Assembly (NCBI GenBank): GCA_963832245.1
Contig: CAWHTG010000004.1
Span: forward strand, 496,001-560,000
Source: JABDBE01 sp963832245
GTDB taxonomy: Bacteria; Acidobacteriota; Terriglobia; Terriglobales; Acidobacteriaceae
Direction of reading: 5' to 3'
DNA length: 64,000 bases
Shown in pieces: positions 7,635 through 16,693 of this stretch. Below the pieces are notes generated by a model. It was not told where the DNA came from and made no database searches. It was given only the letters and a program-made list of their open reading frames with translations. Each line of letters opens with the position of its first letter. The stretch's first letter is position 1. The position numbers and the translations under genes are program-made.

Positions 7635-10600
7635 CTATTGCTTTTTCACCTTAATCATGTTGTCATCCGGGTTGCGGTCGATCAGTTTGTCGAGGGGATC
7701 AATTCCCGCTTGAGCGGGGAGCTTGTCGACCGTGAGTGCGAGCTGGGTTTGTTCCTTGTCGATCATCTGCTTCTGCAGATAGAGGTATTTCCCGTCAGAA
7801 TCTAACACTCCAACGTCAATCCAGTCATGGACGGGAATCGTGTGCTCCTGGCCCTTTCCGTCGGCTCGCAGCTTCTTGGCTCCGACCACGAGGTTCACCT
7901 GGTATTTGCCGTCGGGTTGCTGAACGTAGTTCGCGGAAATTGTGCGGTTGTCATAGAGGGTGATGTTTTCCCAAAGGTCGTCGTAGAGGTACTGATACTC
8001 CGGCGGCGTGTACTTTTTCAAATAGGCAATGAGGTCGAGAGAAACGGGATAGGGCGGGCCTTTGAACGCGTAGGCCTTAGTGAACTCGGCCAGCGCCTGG
8101 TTGACTTTATCTTCGCCGATGTAATCCTGTATGGCATACATCACTAACGCGCCTTTGTTGTAATGGATGTATCCCTGGTTCATGTCAACCTTGTACAGCG
8201 GTTCTTCCTCGTTACGCTCCTGGGCACGGCCGCGAAGATAGCCATCCACTTCGTAGCGCAGAAATTTCCGGATCGACTGCGGCCCGTAACGGTGCTTCAT
8301 CACCATGAGCGCGCTGTACTGGGCGAGAGTCTCGACGATGGAGGTAGCTCCTTCCACGTTGGCGCTAATGACTTGGTGCCCCCACCACTGGTGCGCAACT
8401 TCGTGGGCGGTGACGTAGAACGGGAGATCGATCGCGTCGGCCTTCTTGGGATCAACGTAAGTGATGAAGCCGATAGCCTCGGAAAATGGAATGGTATTGG
8501 CGTAGGAGGCGGCGAACGTCTGGTAACGCGGGAACTCGATGATGCGCTCCTGACGAAACTGGAAGGGGCTGAAATTAGTGCTGCAGTATTCGAGGCTCGA
8601 CTTCATGCCGTCCATCATGCGATCGAGATCGAACTCATGTCCGGGGTGGTAGTAGATTTCCAGGTTGACATCTTTCCATTTGTCGCGGCGAACCGAGTAG
8701 CTTCCCGAATTGAGAGAGTAGAGGTCCACGATCGGGGCGTCCATTTTGTAATGGAAGTAACGGCGGCCGTCTTGTGTCCACTCTTTTTGAAGATATCCGG
8801 GCAGGATCGCGATCTGGTCGGGGCTGGTGCTGACGGTGCCCTCGAAATTGATCCAGTCGGCGTCGGTGTTGGCCATGTTCTCATTGCGCGCGGCTGCGTC
8901 GTCGAGAGTGGGCATGCGTTTGGTATTTTGCAAGCCGTGTTTGTGGCGCGTACTGTCATCGGTTAATTCAATGTCCGGCGCGTAGCCTATGAAGGGAGAG
9001 TAACGCTCGCCGATGTAAGTGCCGTTGTGCGAGAGGTCGGTATTGGGATTGGAATTCTGAAAACCGTAGTTGTCGTACTCCAGAGCAAATTCCAAGCGGA
9101 TGCGGCCGTGTGGGAGTAATGGCTTAGCCAGACGATAGAGATAGAAGCCGAGTTCCGGATCTTGGATGATGGGCGTTTGACCGTCCGCGAGAAGTGGTGG
9201 CGCAGGCTTCGGCAAACCCTGAGGGTTGAGGCCGAGAGCGGCATCTGGAATGAGCGGTGTTTGTCCATGGGACAGAGCCAACTCGCGGACTTGAATGTGC
9301 GGCATCGGAACTGGAATCAGATCGGTGGGCCACACCGTGAGCGCAACCCGGTCGATGTTGGAGGAGGTTTTGTTTTCCAGCGTCATCGTGCCCCTAATTA
9401 CCGCGGACCGCTTCTCGGGGTAAAGATCGACCTGGGTATTCACGTCAGCGATCTTGGGTTGGGGCAGGTCTTTATATTGCTTGTACTTCTTTTCGTATTG
9501 GGCGCGAGCGTCGTCGACGCCGAAAGTTGTGTGATAAGGATTCAGGACATCGGTGTTATAAAAAATGTAAGCACCCACGCCCACGAAAAGGAGCAGGCAG
9601 GCGGTTAGCCCGGCGATCGCGGGCCGGGACAGGCGGGCCGCGGCCAGTTGCAACCTTGCCTCCCAACTACTCTCCGTACCGCGTACCCACAGCAAAGTGC
9701 TCACGATCGCCAGTGCGACGGCCGCAATCCCCCAGTACAACTGGAACCAGAACAGCGGCCGCACGAAGAGACCGAAGCCATTGAAATCAGAATAGGTGAA
9801 GGGCGGGGCTTGCCCGAAACGGTAGAGATAATGCTGGAAGCCCAGCGCAGGGAGGACAATGGTAGAGACAAAATAAAGCGCGACCACAAAATGTCCCAGA
9901 TATTTGTGGTTCACGACAGTCTGCACCAGCAGCGCAAAGGCGCAGAGAATCCAGAACCGGATGAGGCGGATGCCGAAGAGTTCCTTGAAATACACGCCCA
10001 GTTCGAACTGATAATAGCCGTGGGTGATTTGAACAATTAGCCCCGCCGCCCATATAACCAGCACTAGCAGGACCTGGATAAGCATCAAGGCCGCCAACTT
10101 GGAAGCGAACAGAACCCAGCGCTGGACGGGTAGTGCGTCCACAATCTGATTCAGTTGCGCATCCCGCTCGCGCCAGGCCAGCTCTCCGGCGTAAAAGACG
10201 ATGATGGCCAACGCGAATATGAAGAAGCCTCCGCCGCCATCCTCCAACATCCTGGCTGTCACCGGATAGGTTGGAGTTGCGAGTGGGTTGTTGATACCGC
10301 TGGCGGAGAAGATCGCGAACAAACCGCCGGCGAGCAGCAGCACGCCAAAGAAAACATTTTTCACCGTCTCAGTGAATTGAATCTGAGTGAGAGAAACGAA
10401 CTGGCGCAGGGATGCTCCCGCCGAGAAGACGGGATGAGCAATCGGCAGAGCTCGTGGCGCGGCGGCAACTGCGTCATCTTCCGTCAGAACTTGCTTTCGC
10501 TTTTTCTGACCCTGCTCAGGATACGAGAATTTGAATTTCGCGAAAGTAATGGCGAGGATCACCGCTCCCAGGCCGAGCCAAAGAAGGCGGTTAAGCAGCA

Positions 10601-11339
10601 GGATTCCAGCAAGCGGAATCAGCCTGGTGTTGCGTTCAAAGGCGGTCCAGTATTGCGTGATCCGCTGGATCGCGTTGGCGCCCAGGGGATCTGCCAAAGC
10701 CGCCGGGACATTCACCGTGAGATCGGTCGAAAGCTGCGTTGCCACGAAATACCCGATCAGCAGGATAGCGCTGGCGGCATAGACTGGGAGCATCTTCCTG
10801 CTCAGCGCTCCCAATCCAAAAAAGATGGCGGTGATGAAAATCAAATTGGGGATGACCAGAATGAAGTAGGGCTGGAAATATCCAGCAATGTTCTGCGGTC
10901 CGACGCGCGTAGGATCGATATTGGTCAGATGTGTCGCGGTCCACGCGCCCAGACCGACGCCTGCAAAGATGACAAGCTGGATGGCCAGGGCACCCATGTA
11001 CCTTCCAGCCAGATAGTCGAACTTGCTAATAGGAGCGGTGTAAAAGAAAGCGGTGCTGTTGTTGTGTACGTCCTGATAGGTCGCCTGCCCGGCGATGGCG
11101 GCGGTGACGATAATCCCGAGGAACGTGACTAGGCTGATGATGTTGTTCAGGGCAAACGGAGAGTTCACCAGAACTTTGCCGCCAGTCCCAAAATCAACGC
11201 TGGCCTGCGAAATTGCGCCGCCGGCAACAGCGACGAACAGGGCGCCCAGCCCGGCAAACACCAGGAAATATACATAGGTCGATAGGCGTCCGAGCCGTTG
11301 GCGAAATTCGAAACTGAGAATGTTGAGCACCATACTCAT
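7635..11339 (-). CDS. ABC-2 permease fused to M1-type metallopeptidase
   Basis: 1234 residues. The N-terminal ~590 residues hold two sets of about six membrane helices typical of ABC-2 export permeases. The C-terminal ~600 residues resemble M1 aminopeptidases, with HEVAHQWWG (zinc ligands H979 and H983, catalytic E980) and a downstream Glu at ~1003 as likely third ligand. That Glu is 19 residues after the second His, not the classical 18; I recall this spacing as common to this fusion family. The start codon at 11339 overlaps the last base of the upstream ATPase gene, so the two are translationally coupled and surely form one transporter. Substrate is unknown; coupling of peptide cleavage to export or import is inference. 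The stop is followed by a 144-base gap towards the convergent c-di-GMP gene. Confidence 0.92.
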   Translation of the reverse strand: MSMVLNILSFEFRQRLGRLSTYVYFLVFAGLGALFVAVAGGAISQASVDFGTGGKVLVNSPFALNNIISLVTFLGIIVTAAIAGQATYQDVHNNSTAFFYTAPISKFDYLAGRYMGALAIQLVIFAGVGLGAWTATHLTNIDPTRVGPQNIAGYFQPYFILVIPNLIFITAIFFGLGALSRKMLPVYAASAILLIGYFVATQLSTDLTVNVPAALADPLGANAIQRITQYWTAFERNTRLIPLAGILLLNRLLWLGLGAVILAITFAKFKFSYPEQGQKKRKQVLTEDDAVAAAPRALPIAHPVFSAGASLRQFVSLTQIQFTETVKNVFFGVLLLAGGLFAIFSASGINNPLATPTYPVTARMLEDGGGGFFIFALAIIVFYAGELAWRERDAQLNQIVDALPVQRWVLFASKLAALMLIQVLLVLVIWAAGLIVQITHGYYQFELGVYFKELFGIRLIRFWILCAFALLVQTVVNHKYLGHFVVALYFVSTIVLPALGFQHYLYRFGQAPPFTYSDFNGFGLFVRPLFWFQLYWGIAAVALAIVSTLLWVRGTESSWEARLQLAAARLSRPAIAGLTACLLLFVGVGAYIFYNTDVLNPYHTTFGVDDARAQYEKKYKQYKDLPQPKIADVNTQVDLYPEKRSAVIRGTMTLENKTSSNIDRVALTVWPTDLIPVPMPHIQVRELALSHGQTPLIPDAALGLNPQGLPKPAPPLLADGQTPIIQDPELGFYLYRLAKPLLPHGRIRLEFALEYDNYGFQNSNPNTDLSHNGTYIGERYSPFIGYAPDIELTDDSTRHKHGLQNTKRMPTLDDAAARNENMANTDADWINFEGTVSTSPDQIAILPGYLQKEWTQDGRRYFHYKMDAPIVDLYSLNSGSYSVRRDKWKDVNLEIYYHPGHEFDLDRMMDGMKSSLEYCSTNFSPFQFRQERIIEFPRYQTFAASYANTIPFSEAIGFITYVDPKKADAIDLPFYVTAHEVAHQWWGHQVISANVEGATSIVETLAQYSALMVMKHRYGPQSIRKFLRYEVDGYLRGRAQERNEEEPLYKVDMNQGYIHYNKGALVMYAIQDYIGEDKVNQALAEFTKAYAFKGPPYPVSLDLIAYLKKYTPPEYQYLYDDLWENITLYDNRTISANYVQQPDGKYQVNLVVGAKKLRADGKGQEHTIPVHDWIDVGVLDSDGKYLYLQKQMIDKEQTQLALTVDKLPAQAGIDPLDKLIDRNPDDNMIKVKKQ

Positions 11340-12238
11340 CAGTTCACCGCCGCGGCCGGGGCCGGATGCAAGAAGCCACGAATCGTCGCGAAGTAGAGAT
11401 CCTCGAGATCGGGAGTAACCGGCTCAAAGCCAGCTTCGGGCCGATCGCTGTTCAGGACGTGGATCTGTGTTCGTCCGGCGAATAGGCGCATCGAGATCAG
11501 ATGGAAGCGCTCACGATAGGTGGAAAGCTCGGATGGCTCAATGATTTTCTTCCAAACCCGGCCGTCGAGTTCGGCAACCGACGCGGCCGGTTCGCCTGCC
11601 AGCATGACGCGGCCCTGGTGAATGATCGCCATGCGGCCGCAAAGGTCGCTGACATCCGACACGATATGCGTGGAAAGAATCACGATGATGTTTTCGCCGA
11701 TGACGCTGAGCAGGTTGTGAAATCGCACCCGCTCCTCTGGATCTAAACCGGCGGTGGGTTCGTCCACAATTATGAGGCGAGGATTTCCCAGCAGCGCCTG
11801 GGCAATGCCGAAACGTTGCTTCATGCCTCCGGAAAAACTTCCCAGCGGCTTGTTGCGATGCTCGAACAGGTTGGTTTGCTGGAGCAAAGCCTGCACAATC
11901 TCGCGGCGCTCCTTGGGGTTGGCGATTCCCTTCAAGGCAGCAAAATGGGAAAGTAGAGTCTGCGCCGATACTTTGGGGTATAGGCCAAATTCTTGGGGTA
12001 GATAGCCGAGGACGCGACGCACTTCGTCCTTTTGGCGGAGGACGTCGATGCCGTCGAGGAAGACGTTGCCGCTGTCGGCCTCCTGAAGCGTTGCTAAGGT
12101 TCGCATCAAAGTCGATTTTCCGGCACCATTCGGGCCAAGTAGTCCGAACATGCCGACGGGAATGTTGAGCGAAACATCTTGCAACGCCTGCACGCCATTG
12201 GGATAGCGCTTGCAGAGCCTTTCAATCCGGAGTTCCAT
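11339..12238 (-). CDS. ABC transporter ATP-binding protein
   Basis: 299 residues. Walker A GPNGAGKST (~35-43), signature FSGGMKQR (~137-144), Walker B LIIVDEPTAG (~155-164) and the H-loop STH are all present. A C-terminal tail of ~80 residues follows the nucleotide-binding domain, as in ABC-2 export ATPases. It drives the fused permease-peptidase encoded directly downstream, with which it overlaps by one base at 11339. The ATG at 12238 opens with MELRIERLCKRYPNG, the standard beginning of this family. Function of the pair beyond ATP-driven transport cannot be stated from sequence. Confidence 0.95.
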   Translation of the reverse strand: MELRIERLCKRYPNGVQALQDVSLNIPVGMFGLLGPNGAGKSTLMRTLATLQEADSGNVFLDGIDVLRQKDEVRRVLGYLPQEFGLYPKVSAQTLLSHFAALKGIANPKERREIVQALLQQTNLFEHRNKPLGSFSGGMKQRFGIAQALLGNPRLIIVDEPTAGLDPEERVRFHNLLSVIGENIIVILSTHIVSDVSDLCGRMAIIHQGRVMLAGEPAASVAELDGRVWKKIIEPSELSTYRERFHLISMRLFAGRTQIHVLNSDRPEAGFEPVTPDLEDLYFATIRGFLHPAPAAAVN

Positions 12239-12411
12239 TTGGGCCTCGAAACCTACGAGCGGTTTTGGATGATAAGTGTGCCAAACAGGATACGGGATCG
12301 AAGGTCATAAAGTTTCCGTCTTCGTGCCCCTGGGCCAGTCTTGGAGCTTGATTTACGGCTTCTCTGGCGCAACTGGCGGTTCGTAAGTAGCTGGAGCGCA
12401 TACTGCATCGT

Positions 12412-13902
12412 CTACTTACCAATGCAGAAAGTACTGAAGATTAAATTGAGGATGTCATCAGTGGTGGTGGCTCCGGTGATCTCGTCGAGCGGGCGCAGGG
12501 CATTGTAGAGATCGAGCAGGAGCATTTCGTGGGGGACTTTATTATTGACTGCCGTCTTCGCAGCGGTCAGGGCTGTAAGCGATTCTCGGACACGCTCTTG
12601 ATGGCGGAGGTTGGTGAGAAATCCGGTTTCGGCTTGGGTTGCGGCTTCTCCGCCGATGTGACGGAGGATCTCAGTTCTTAGCTCGGGAATTCCTTGTCCG
12701 GTGGTTGCCGAAGTTCGCACTCGCGGTGGGTTCGCCCCGCTGAGGTTTTGGCCTTTGCCGTCTGCCGAGCTTTGCTCGGCTAGACAGCCCCTTCGACTTC
12801 GCTCAGGGCAGGCTCCGGCTGTCCCCACGTGGTCCTCTATTAGATCGCATTTGTTTTCTACCACAATTGTTGGGCGTCCCTTGGCTTGACTTAGCAACTG
12901 GTGATCTTCTTCGGCGAGGGGCTGCGAAGAATCGAATACCACCAGGACTAGATCGGCGTCGGCGAGGGCTTCCATGGACTTTCGGATACCGATGCTTTCG
13001 GCTTCATCGAGGGCCCGGCGAATGCCGGCGGTGTCGATCAGTTTGACTGGGATGCCCCCGATGCCGACCGTCTCGCTGACTAAATCACGAGTGGTGCCGG
13101 GAGTTGCGGTTACGATGGCACGCTCGCGCTCGACGAGACGGTTGAACAAACTCGATTTGCCGACGTTTGGACGGCCCACGATGGCGAGGGTCAGACCTTC
13201 GTGAACGATCTTTCCGTAGGCGAAGGAGGCGGCGAGGTCTTCGAGCCGAGCCCGGACTATGGCGATGCGTTGGAGGATTTGGTCCGCGGGGAGAACCGAG
13301 ATGTCGTCTTCGGCGAAGTCGATACCGGCTTCGAGTGTGGCGATTAATTCGACCAGTTTTTGTTTGATGGGTTGCAAGCGGCGCGAGAGGGCGCCTTCGA
13401 GCTGCTGGGCTGCGATCTTCGCCTGGTAGAGAGTTTGGGAGTCGATGAGGTCGCGGACGGCTTCGGCTTGGGTGAGGTCGATTCGTCCGTTGAGGAAGGC
13501 GCGCATGGTGAACTCGCCGGGCTCGGCTAGGCGCGCGCCGTGTGCGAGAGCTAGCCCGACTACGTGGCGCAGGATTACGGGCGATCCGTGGGTGGAGATT
13601 TCTACGATGTCGTCGGTCGTGTAGGAGTGGGGTTTGGCGAAGTAGGTTACGACGACTTCGTCGATGCGGTCGGAAGCTGCCGAGCTTTGCTCGGCTGGAC
13701 AGCCGAGGGCGGCTGTCCCCACGTGTTCATCGGCGGGCTCAATCAGTTCTCCAAAAACAGCACGTCCGGGATCTAGACCGTGTTTCAGGCGCAGCATGGG
13801 TAGCGCAATTTTTTTCGCGTCTGGGCCAGCGAGGCGAATCACCCCGATGCCTCCGCGTCCCGGAGGAGTGGCGATGACGACGATGGTGTCGTCCAGGTTC
13901 AC
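12412..13902 (-). CDS. mnmE: tRNA modification GTPase MnmE
   Basis: 496 residues, about 40 longer than usual. MnmE works with MnmG on the wobble uridine of certain tRNAs (5-carboxymethylaminomethyl formation). Visible: N-terminal tetrahydrofolate-binding domain (TPPGRGGIGVIRLAG), G1 GRPNVGKS (243-250), G2 TTRD (270-273), G3 DTAG (290-293), G4 NKCD (350-353), and the C-terminal CIGK with the essential Cys. The extra length comes from two in-frame repeat insertions: residues ~59-77 (EHVGTAALGCPAEQSSAAS) in the N-terminal domain, and ~357-385 between G4 and G5. Both keep the frame open and spare all motifs, so the gene is probably functional. The position upstream of jag-yidC-rnpA in gene order near dnaA is classical. 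Confidence 0.96.
   Translation of the reverse strand: MNLDDTIVVIATPPGRGGIGVIRLAGPDAKKIALPMLRLKHGLDPGRAVFGELIEPADEHVGTAALGCPAEQSSAASDRIDEVVVTYFAKPHSYTTDDIVEISTHGSPVILRHVVGLALAHGARLAEPGEFTMRAFLNGRIDLTQAEAVRDLIDSQTLYQAKIAAQQLEGALSRRLQPIKQKLVELIATLEAGIDFAEDDISVLPADQILQRIAIVRARLEDLAASFAYGKIVHEGLTLAIVGRPNVGKSSLFNRLVERERAIVTATPGTTRDLVSETVGIGGIPVKLIDTAGIRRALDEAESIGIRKSMEALADADLVLVVFDSSQPLAEEDHQLLSQAKGRPTIVVENKCDLIEDHVGTAGACPERSRRGCLAEQSSADGKGQNLSGANPPRVRTSATTGQGIPELRTEILRHIGGEAATQAETGFLTNLRHQERVRESLTALTAAKTAVNNKVPHEMLLLDLYNALRPLDEITGATTTDDILNLIFSTFCIGK
12762..12834. repeat. Palindromic repeat inside mnmE (GTPase domain)
   Basis: Composite repeat: TGCCGAGCTTTGCTCGGC, then CCCCTTCGACTTCGCTCAGG, then GCTGTCCCCACGTGGTC. 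The same three modules recur at 16622-16693 between genes. Read on the mnmE strand it encodes DHVGTAGACPERSRRGCLAE and then QSSA, in frame. Confidence 0.85.
13676..13729. repeat. Palindromic repeat inside mnmE (N-terminal domain)
   Basis: GCTGCCGAGCTTTGCTCGGC followed by TGGACAGCCGAGGGCGGCTG and TCCCCACGTGTTCATC. It lacks the CTTCGACTTCGCTCAGG module. On the mnmE strand it is translated EHVGTAALGCPAEQSSAAS. Confidence 0.85.
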
Positions 13903-13930
13903 CGGAAGATTGTAGCGATAAAAGTAGGGC

Positions 13931-14467
13931 TTACGGGAGGCTCCGAGGCGCGGGCTTGCTTGCGGGTTTGTAATTTTTTGGGTAAACCACGAGGCAACGA
14001 CGGCCGCCTTCGCCCTGGCTCTCGGTGTGCAGATCGGCGTGATCGCGCAATGCCAGGTGGACGATGCGCCGCTCGCGCGATGACATGGGTGCGAATTCGT
14101 AGGGCATATTCGTTTTGCGGACTTTTTCCGCAGCCACGCTCGCGGCGAGTCGGAGTTCTTCGAGCCGCAGAGCGCGCTGATTCATGCAGTCGAAGCTGAC
14201 CTTCTCGTGCTCATTTCCCGGCAGGCGGAGCATTTCAATGGCTAGGGTTTCGATGGCACGCAGCAGTTCGCCGCCGCGTTCCAGCACCAAAGGGGAATCG
14301 GGTCCGGAAAGCTCGACCAGAATTTCTGGCCGTTCCCAATCGCGTTCATCGGGAAGTGGTGGATCGACGGTGATTCGGTATTTCAGGTGGAGTCCGCCGT
14401 GCGTGACGATGCCGCGCAGGAGTGCGTCGATTTTCTTCGCAGCCGCGATTTTGTCGGGAATAGGCAT
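13931..14467 (-). CDS. khpB: Jag/KhpB-like KH-R3H RNA-binding protein
   Basis: 178 residues. A KH-like middle (~40-100) is followed by an R3H domain (~105-165) with LRLAASVAAEKVRKTN and FAPMSSRERRIVHLAL. The N-terminal Jag domain of longer homologues is missing. Family members bind RNA and influence cell division and envelope synthesis in Gram-positive bacteria; the role here is open. It lies between mnmE and yidC, the conserved location of jag. The ATG at 14467 follows a heptad repeat that separates it from yidC. Confidence 0.88.
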   Translation of the reverse strand: MPIPDKIAAAKKIDALLRGIVTHGGLHLKYRITVDPPLPDERDWERPEILVELSGPDSPLVLERGGELLRAIETLAIEMLRLPGNEHEKVSFDCMNQRALRLEELRLAASVAAEKVRKTNMPYEFAPMSSRERRIVHLALRDHADLHTESQGEGGRRCLVVYPKNYKPASKPAPRSLP

Positions 14468-14535
14468 GAGCTTCCAGCTCCTAAGCTTCTGGCTCCTAGC
14501 TTATGGCGGTGGGCTAGCTAACAGCTAGAAGCTAT
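14468..14535. repeat. AGCnnTT-type heptad repeat between yidC and jag
   Basis: Runs of AGCTTCCAGCTCCTAAGC-like units followed by GCTAGCTAACAGCTAGAAGC. Its right end supplies the stop codon of yidC (14532-14534, read on the minus strand). The inverted halves could form an RNA hairpin between the two genes and uncouple their expression. Confidence 0.6.
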
Positions 14536-16286
14536 TTGTCTTTCTTCCTTGCTCTCTTTGCCGCCATCTCGCGCATTTCCCGGCCCAGGCTGGTGCGGTT
14601 CATGATCACCTGCTGTACGATGGCGATCAAGTTGCCCTCCGCCCAGTACAGGCATAAGCCGGAAGCAAAATTCCAGCTGAGGAACCCCATCATCACCGGC
14701 ATCATTACGTTCATCATTTTTTGTTGCGAGGGATCCATTCCGGCTTGCGGCGTCATGCGCTGCATGAACAGCATAGTAAAAAAGATTCCGATTGGCAGTA
14801 TATGCAGCGGATCCGCGGACGACAGATCGTGGATCCACAACCAGGGTGCGTGGCGAAGATCAAGCGCCGAACCCAGCATGCTGTAGTAAGCGAACAGGAA
14901 CGGCATCTGGATGACCAGCGGCAAACAACCACCGACGGGACTGACGCCTTCGCGTTTCATGAGCTCGCCGATTTCCGTGTTCATTTCCTGCCGTCGCGGA
15001 TCGCGCATGCCGTACTTCTTATATTTTTCCTTGATTGAATTCATCTGCGGCTGAATCTTCTGCATCTTCAACGCCGATTTCATACTGGAAATGCGCAGCG
15101 GCATCAGGGCAAGATTGATGATCAGAGTTTGGATGCAAATTGCCCAGCCCCAATTGTGGATGAAGTCATAGGTCCAACGGAGCCACAGGAAAAGCGGGCG
15201 CGCAATCACGCCCCAGAAACCAAAGTTGATGAGACTACGCAAGTCCGGCTGGGCGCCCACAATCGTGGGCGCGGACACGGATTCCAGCGTCGCCAGCGCC
15301 TTAGGTCCGACATACATCCGCGCAATCGTCGGCCCCGCTGGATTGCCGACAGCGGCTCCCAGCACTTCCACGGGGGCGGTGTCTTGCGGGTTCGGATTTT
15401 TGGGGTTCTTGGGAACGTTGAGCGGATTTCGCAGAGTGACCAGAGCCGAGTTCTGTGAATCATCCGGAATGAAGACGGCGGCGAAGTATTGATCGGTTAC
15501 GCCTGCCCAGTTAAACGGTATGCGCAGCGTGCTGCCGCCGCTGACCTTCTTGATGGCCAGCCGTTCGGTGTTGGTGTTGTACTGGTAATTGATTTGACTG
15601 GCAGCGTAAGAGGCGACGGAAGATTGGTCGCCGAAGCCGGCAGGCCAACCGGGGAAAGCTGCGACTGGGCTTCCCTTGGACACGACTGAGCTTTCGACGT
15701 GCACTACGTAGGTGTGGTCGAAGCTGAGGCTCTTGCGCGCAGCGACGTCGCCGTCGGCGTATTCAAATGTGATTTTGGCCGGGGCGTTCACCGTTCCGGA
15801 ACTGGAGGCGAGGTAAAGCGCAGAGCTCAGCTTGCCGCGTAGGGTTTCATCGTAAGCCCACAGCGAGAGCGGATAGCCATACTTTTCCGCGGCGAGGTGG
15901 TTGACAAGGTCGAGCGGCTGCCCTTTATCGTCATCATACTTTTTCAGGATCCAGGACTTGACCTGCGCGCCGCGGTTGGTGAAGGTGATGCGGTATAGAT
16001 CGTTCTCAACTACGGTTTCCGATTCCGAAGACGCCTGCTTGGTGGCACCCGCATTGAGCGACGGAACGACTGCTTTCGGCGGAGTTTGGTTGGCTGGAGC
16101 AGCTGGCTGCACTGCCTGAGCCTGGCCCTGGGGTTGCGTTGCAAGAGGAGTAGGAGCTGGCGACTGGGGAAAATATTTCTTGAGGATCGGCTGGAACAGT
16201 ACGATGACCAGAAAGGTCAGCGCGAAGACGAGGAGCAGCCGGCGCTCCATGCCCGGTTCTTGTTGAGGATTTTGGAATTCTGCCAA
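14532..16286 (-). CDS. yidC: Membrane protein insertase YidC
   Basis: 584 residues, Gram-negative length. N-terminal membrane segment (~13-31, LLLVFALTFLVIVLFQP), a Pro/Gln/Ala-rich linker, a large periplasmic beta-sandwich domain (~75-340), then the conserved insertase core of about five helices with LNLALMPLRISSMKSALKMQ and GCLPLVIQMPFLFAYYSML. It inserts and folds inner-membrane proteins alone or with SecYEG. The C-terminal tail is lysine/arginine rich, as expected for ribosome contact. It starts 9 bases after the yidD stop on the same strand, so yidD-yidC are one transcript. The stop codon falls within a heptad repeat. Confidence 0.97.
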   Translation of the reverse strand: MAEFQNPQQEPGMERRLLLVFALTFLVIVLFQPILKKYFPQSPAPTPLATQPQGQAQAVQPAAPANQTPPKAVVPSLNAGATKQASSESETVVENDLYRITFTNRGAQVKSWILKKYDDDKGQPLDLVNHLAAEKYGYPLSLWAYDETLRGKLSSALYLASSSGTVNAPAKITFEYADGDVAARKSLSFDHTYVVHVESSVVSKGSPVAAFPGWPAGFGDQSSVASYAASQINYQYNTNTERLAIKKVSGGSTLRIPFNWAGVTDQYFAAVFIPDDSQNSALVTLRNPLNVPKNPKNPNPQDTAPVEVLGAAVGNPAGPTIARMYVGPKALATLESVSAPTIVGAQPDLRSLINFGFWGVIARPLFLWLRWTYDFIHNWGWAICIQTLIINLALMPLRISSMKSALKMQKIQPQMNSIKEKYKKYGMRDPRRQEMNTEIGELMKREGVSPVGGCLPLVIQMPFLFAYYSMLGSALDLRHAPWLWIHDLSSADPLHILPIGIFFTMLFMQRMTPQAGMDPSQQKMMNVMMPVMMGFLSWNFASGLCLYWAEGNLIAIVQQVIMNRTSLGREMREMAAKRARKKDK

Positions 16287-16295
16287 ATTACTTTC

Positions 16296-16592
16296 TCAAT
16301 GACTGCAAAGCTCGGTATCGCAAGTCCGCGGAGCCAGCACGCTGGAATTATTTCGCGTGACCGTTTTCGTTTTGATCACGGGATCGATTCCGCCTTTTGC
16401 GAAAGGATGGCATCGCAACACGCGCCAGATTGCCATCAGGATGCCGCGCGCAGCGCCGTAGCGATCTACCGCTTCCATGGCATACTCGGAGCAAGATGGC
16501 ACGTACCGGCACCCAGGTAAAAACATGGGGGAGACAGCCCACTTGTATGCTCGAAGCAAGAACAGCACCGCGGTTTTCGGAATTCGCTTCAT
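16296..16592 (-). CDS. yidD: Membrane protein insertion efficiency factor YidD
   Basis: 98 residues, with the family signature FLPGCRYVPSCSEYAMEA and three conserved cysteines. An amphipathic N-terminal helix (AVLFLLRAYKWAVSP) probably lies on the inner membrane. The family helps YidC-dependent insertion. It sits directly upstream of yidC, separated from rnpA by a 100-base gap that holds a composite repeat. A C-terminal tail of ~20 residues after the conserved HPFAKGGIDPV is not conserved and is normal for the family. Confidence 0.95.
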   Translation of the reverse strand: MKRIPKTAVLFLLRAYKWAVSPMFLPGCRYVPSCSEYAMEAVDRYGAARGILMAIWRVLRCHPFAKGGIDPVIKTKTVTRNNSSVLAPRTCDTELCSH

Positions 16593-16621
16593 TCGGTATT
16601 CTGCACAGTCTGTATGATGAC

Positions 16622-16693
16622 CTGCCGAGCTTTGCTCGACTGGACAGCCCCTTCGACTTCGCTCAGGGCAGGCTGCGGATGTCCCCGCGTGTT
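16622..16693. repeat. Composite palindromic repeat between rnpA and yidD
   Basis: TGCCGAGCTTTGCTCGACTG, CCCCTTCGACTTCGCTCAGG and GATGTCCCCGCGTGTTC in the same order as inside mnmE at 12762-12834. Its right edge directly abuts the stop codon of rnpA (16694-16696), so the repeat begins right behind the reading frame. Confidence 0.85.

Noticed and set aside
8163..8966. 267-codon frame opposite the ABC permease-peptidase gene
   Set aside because: Antisense to a clearly conserved peptidase domain; no family resemblance, explained by codon bias.
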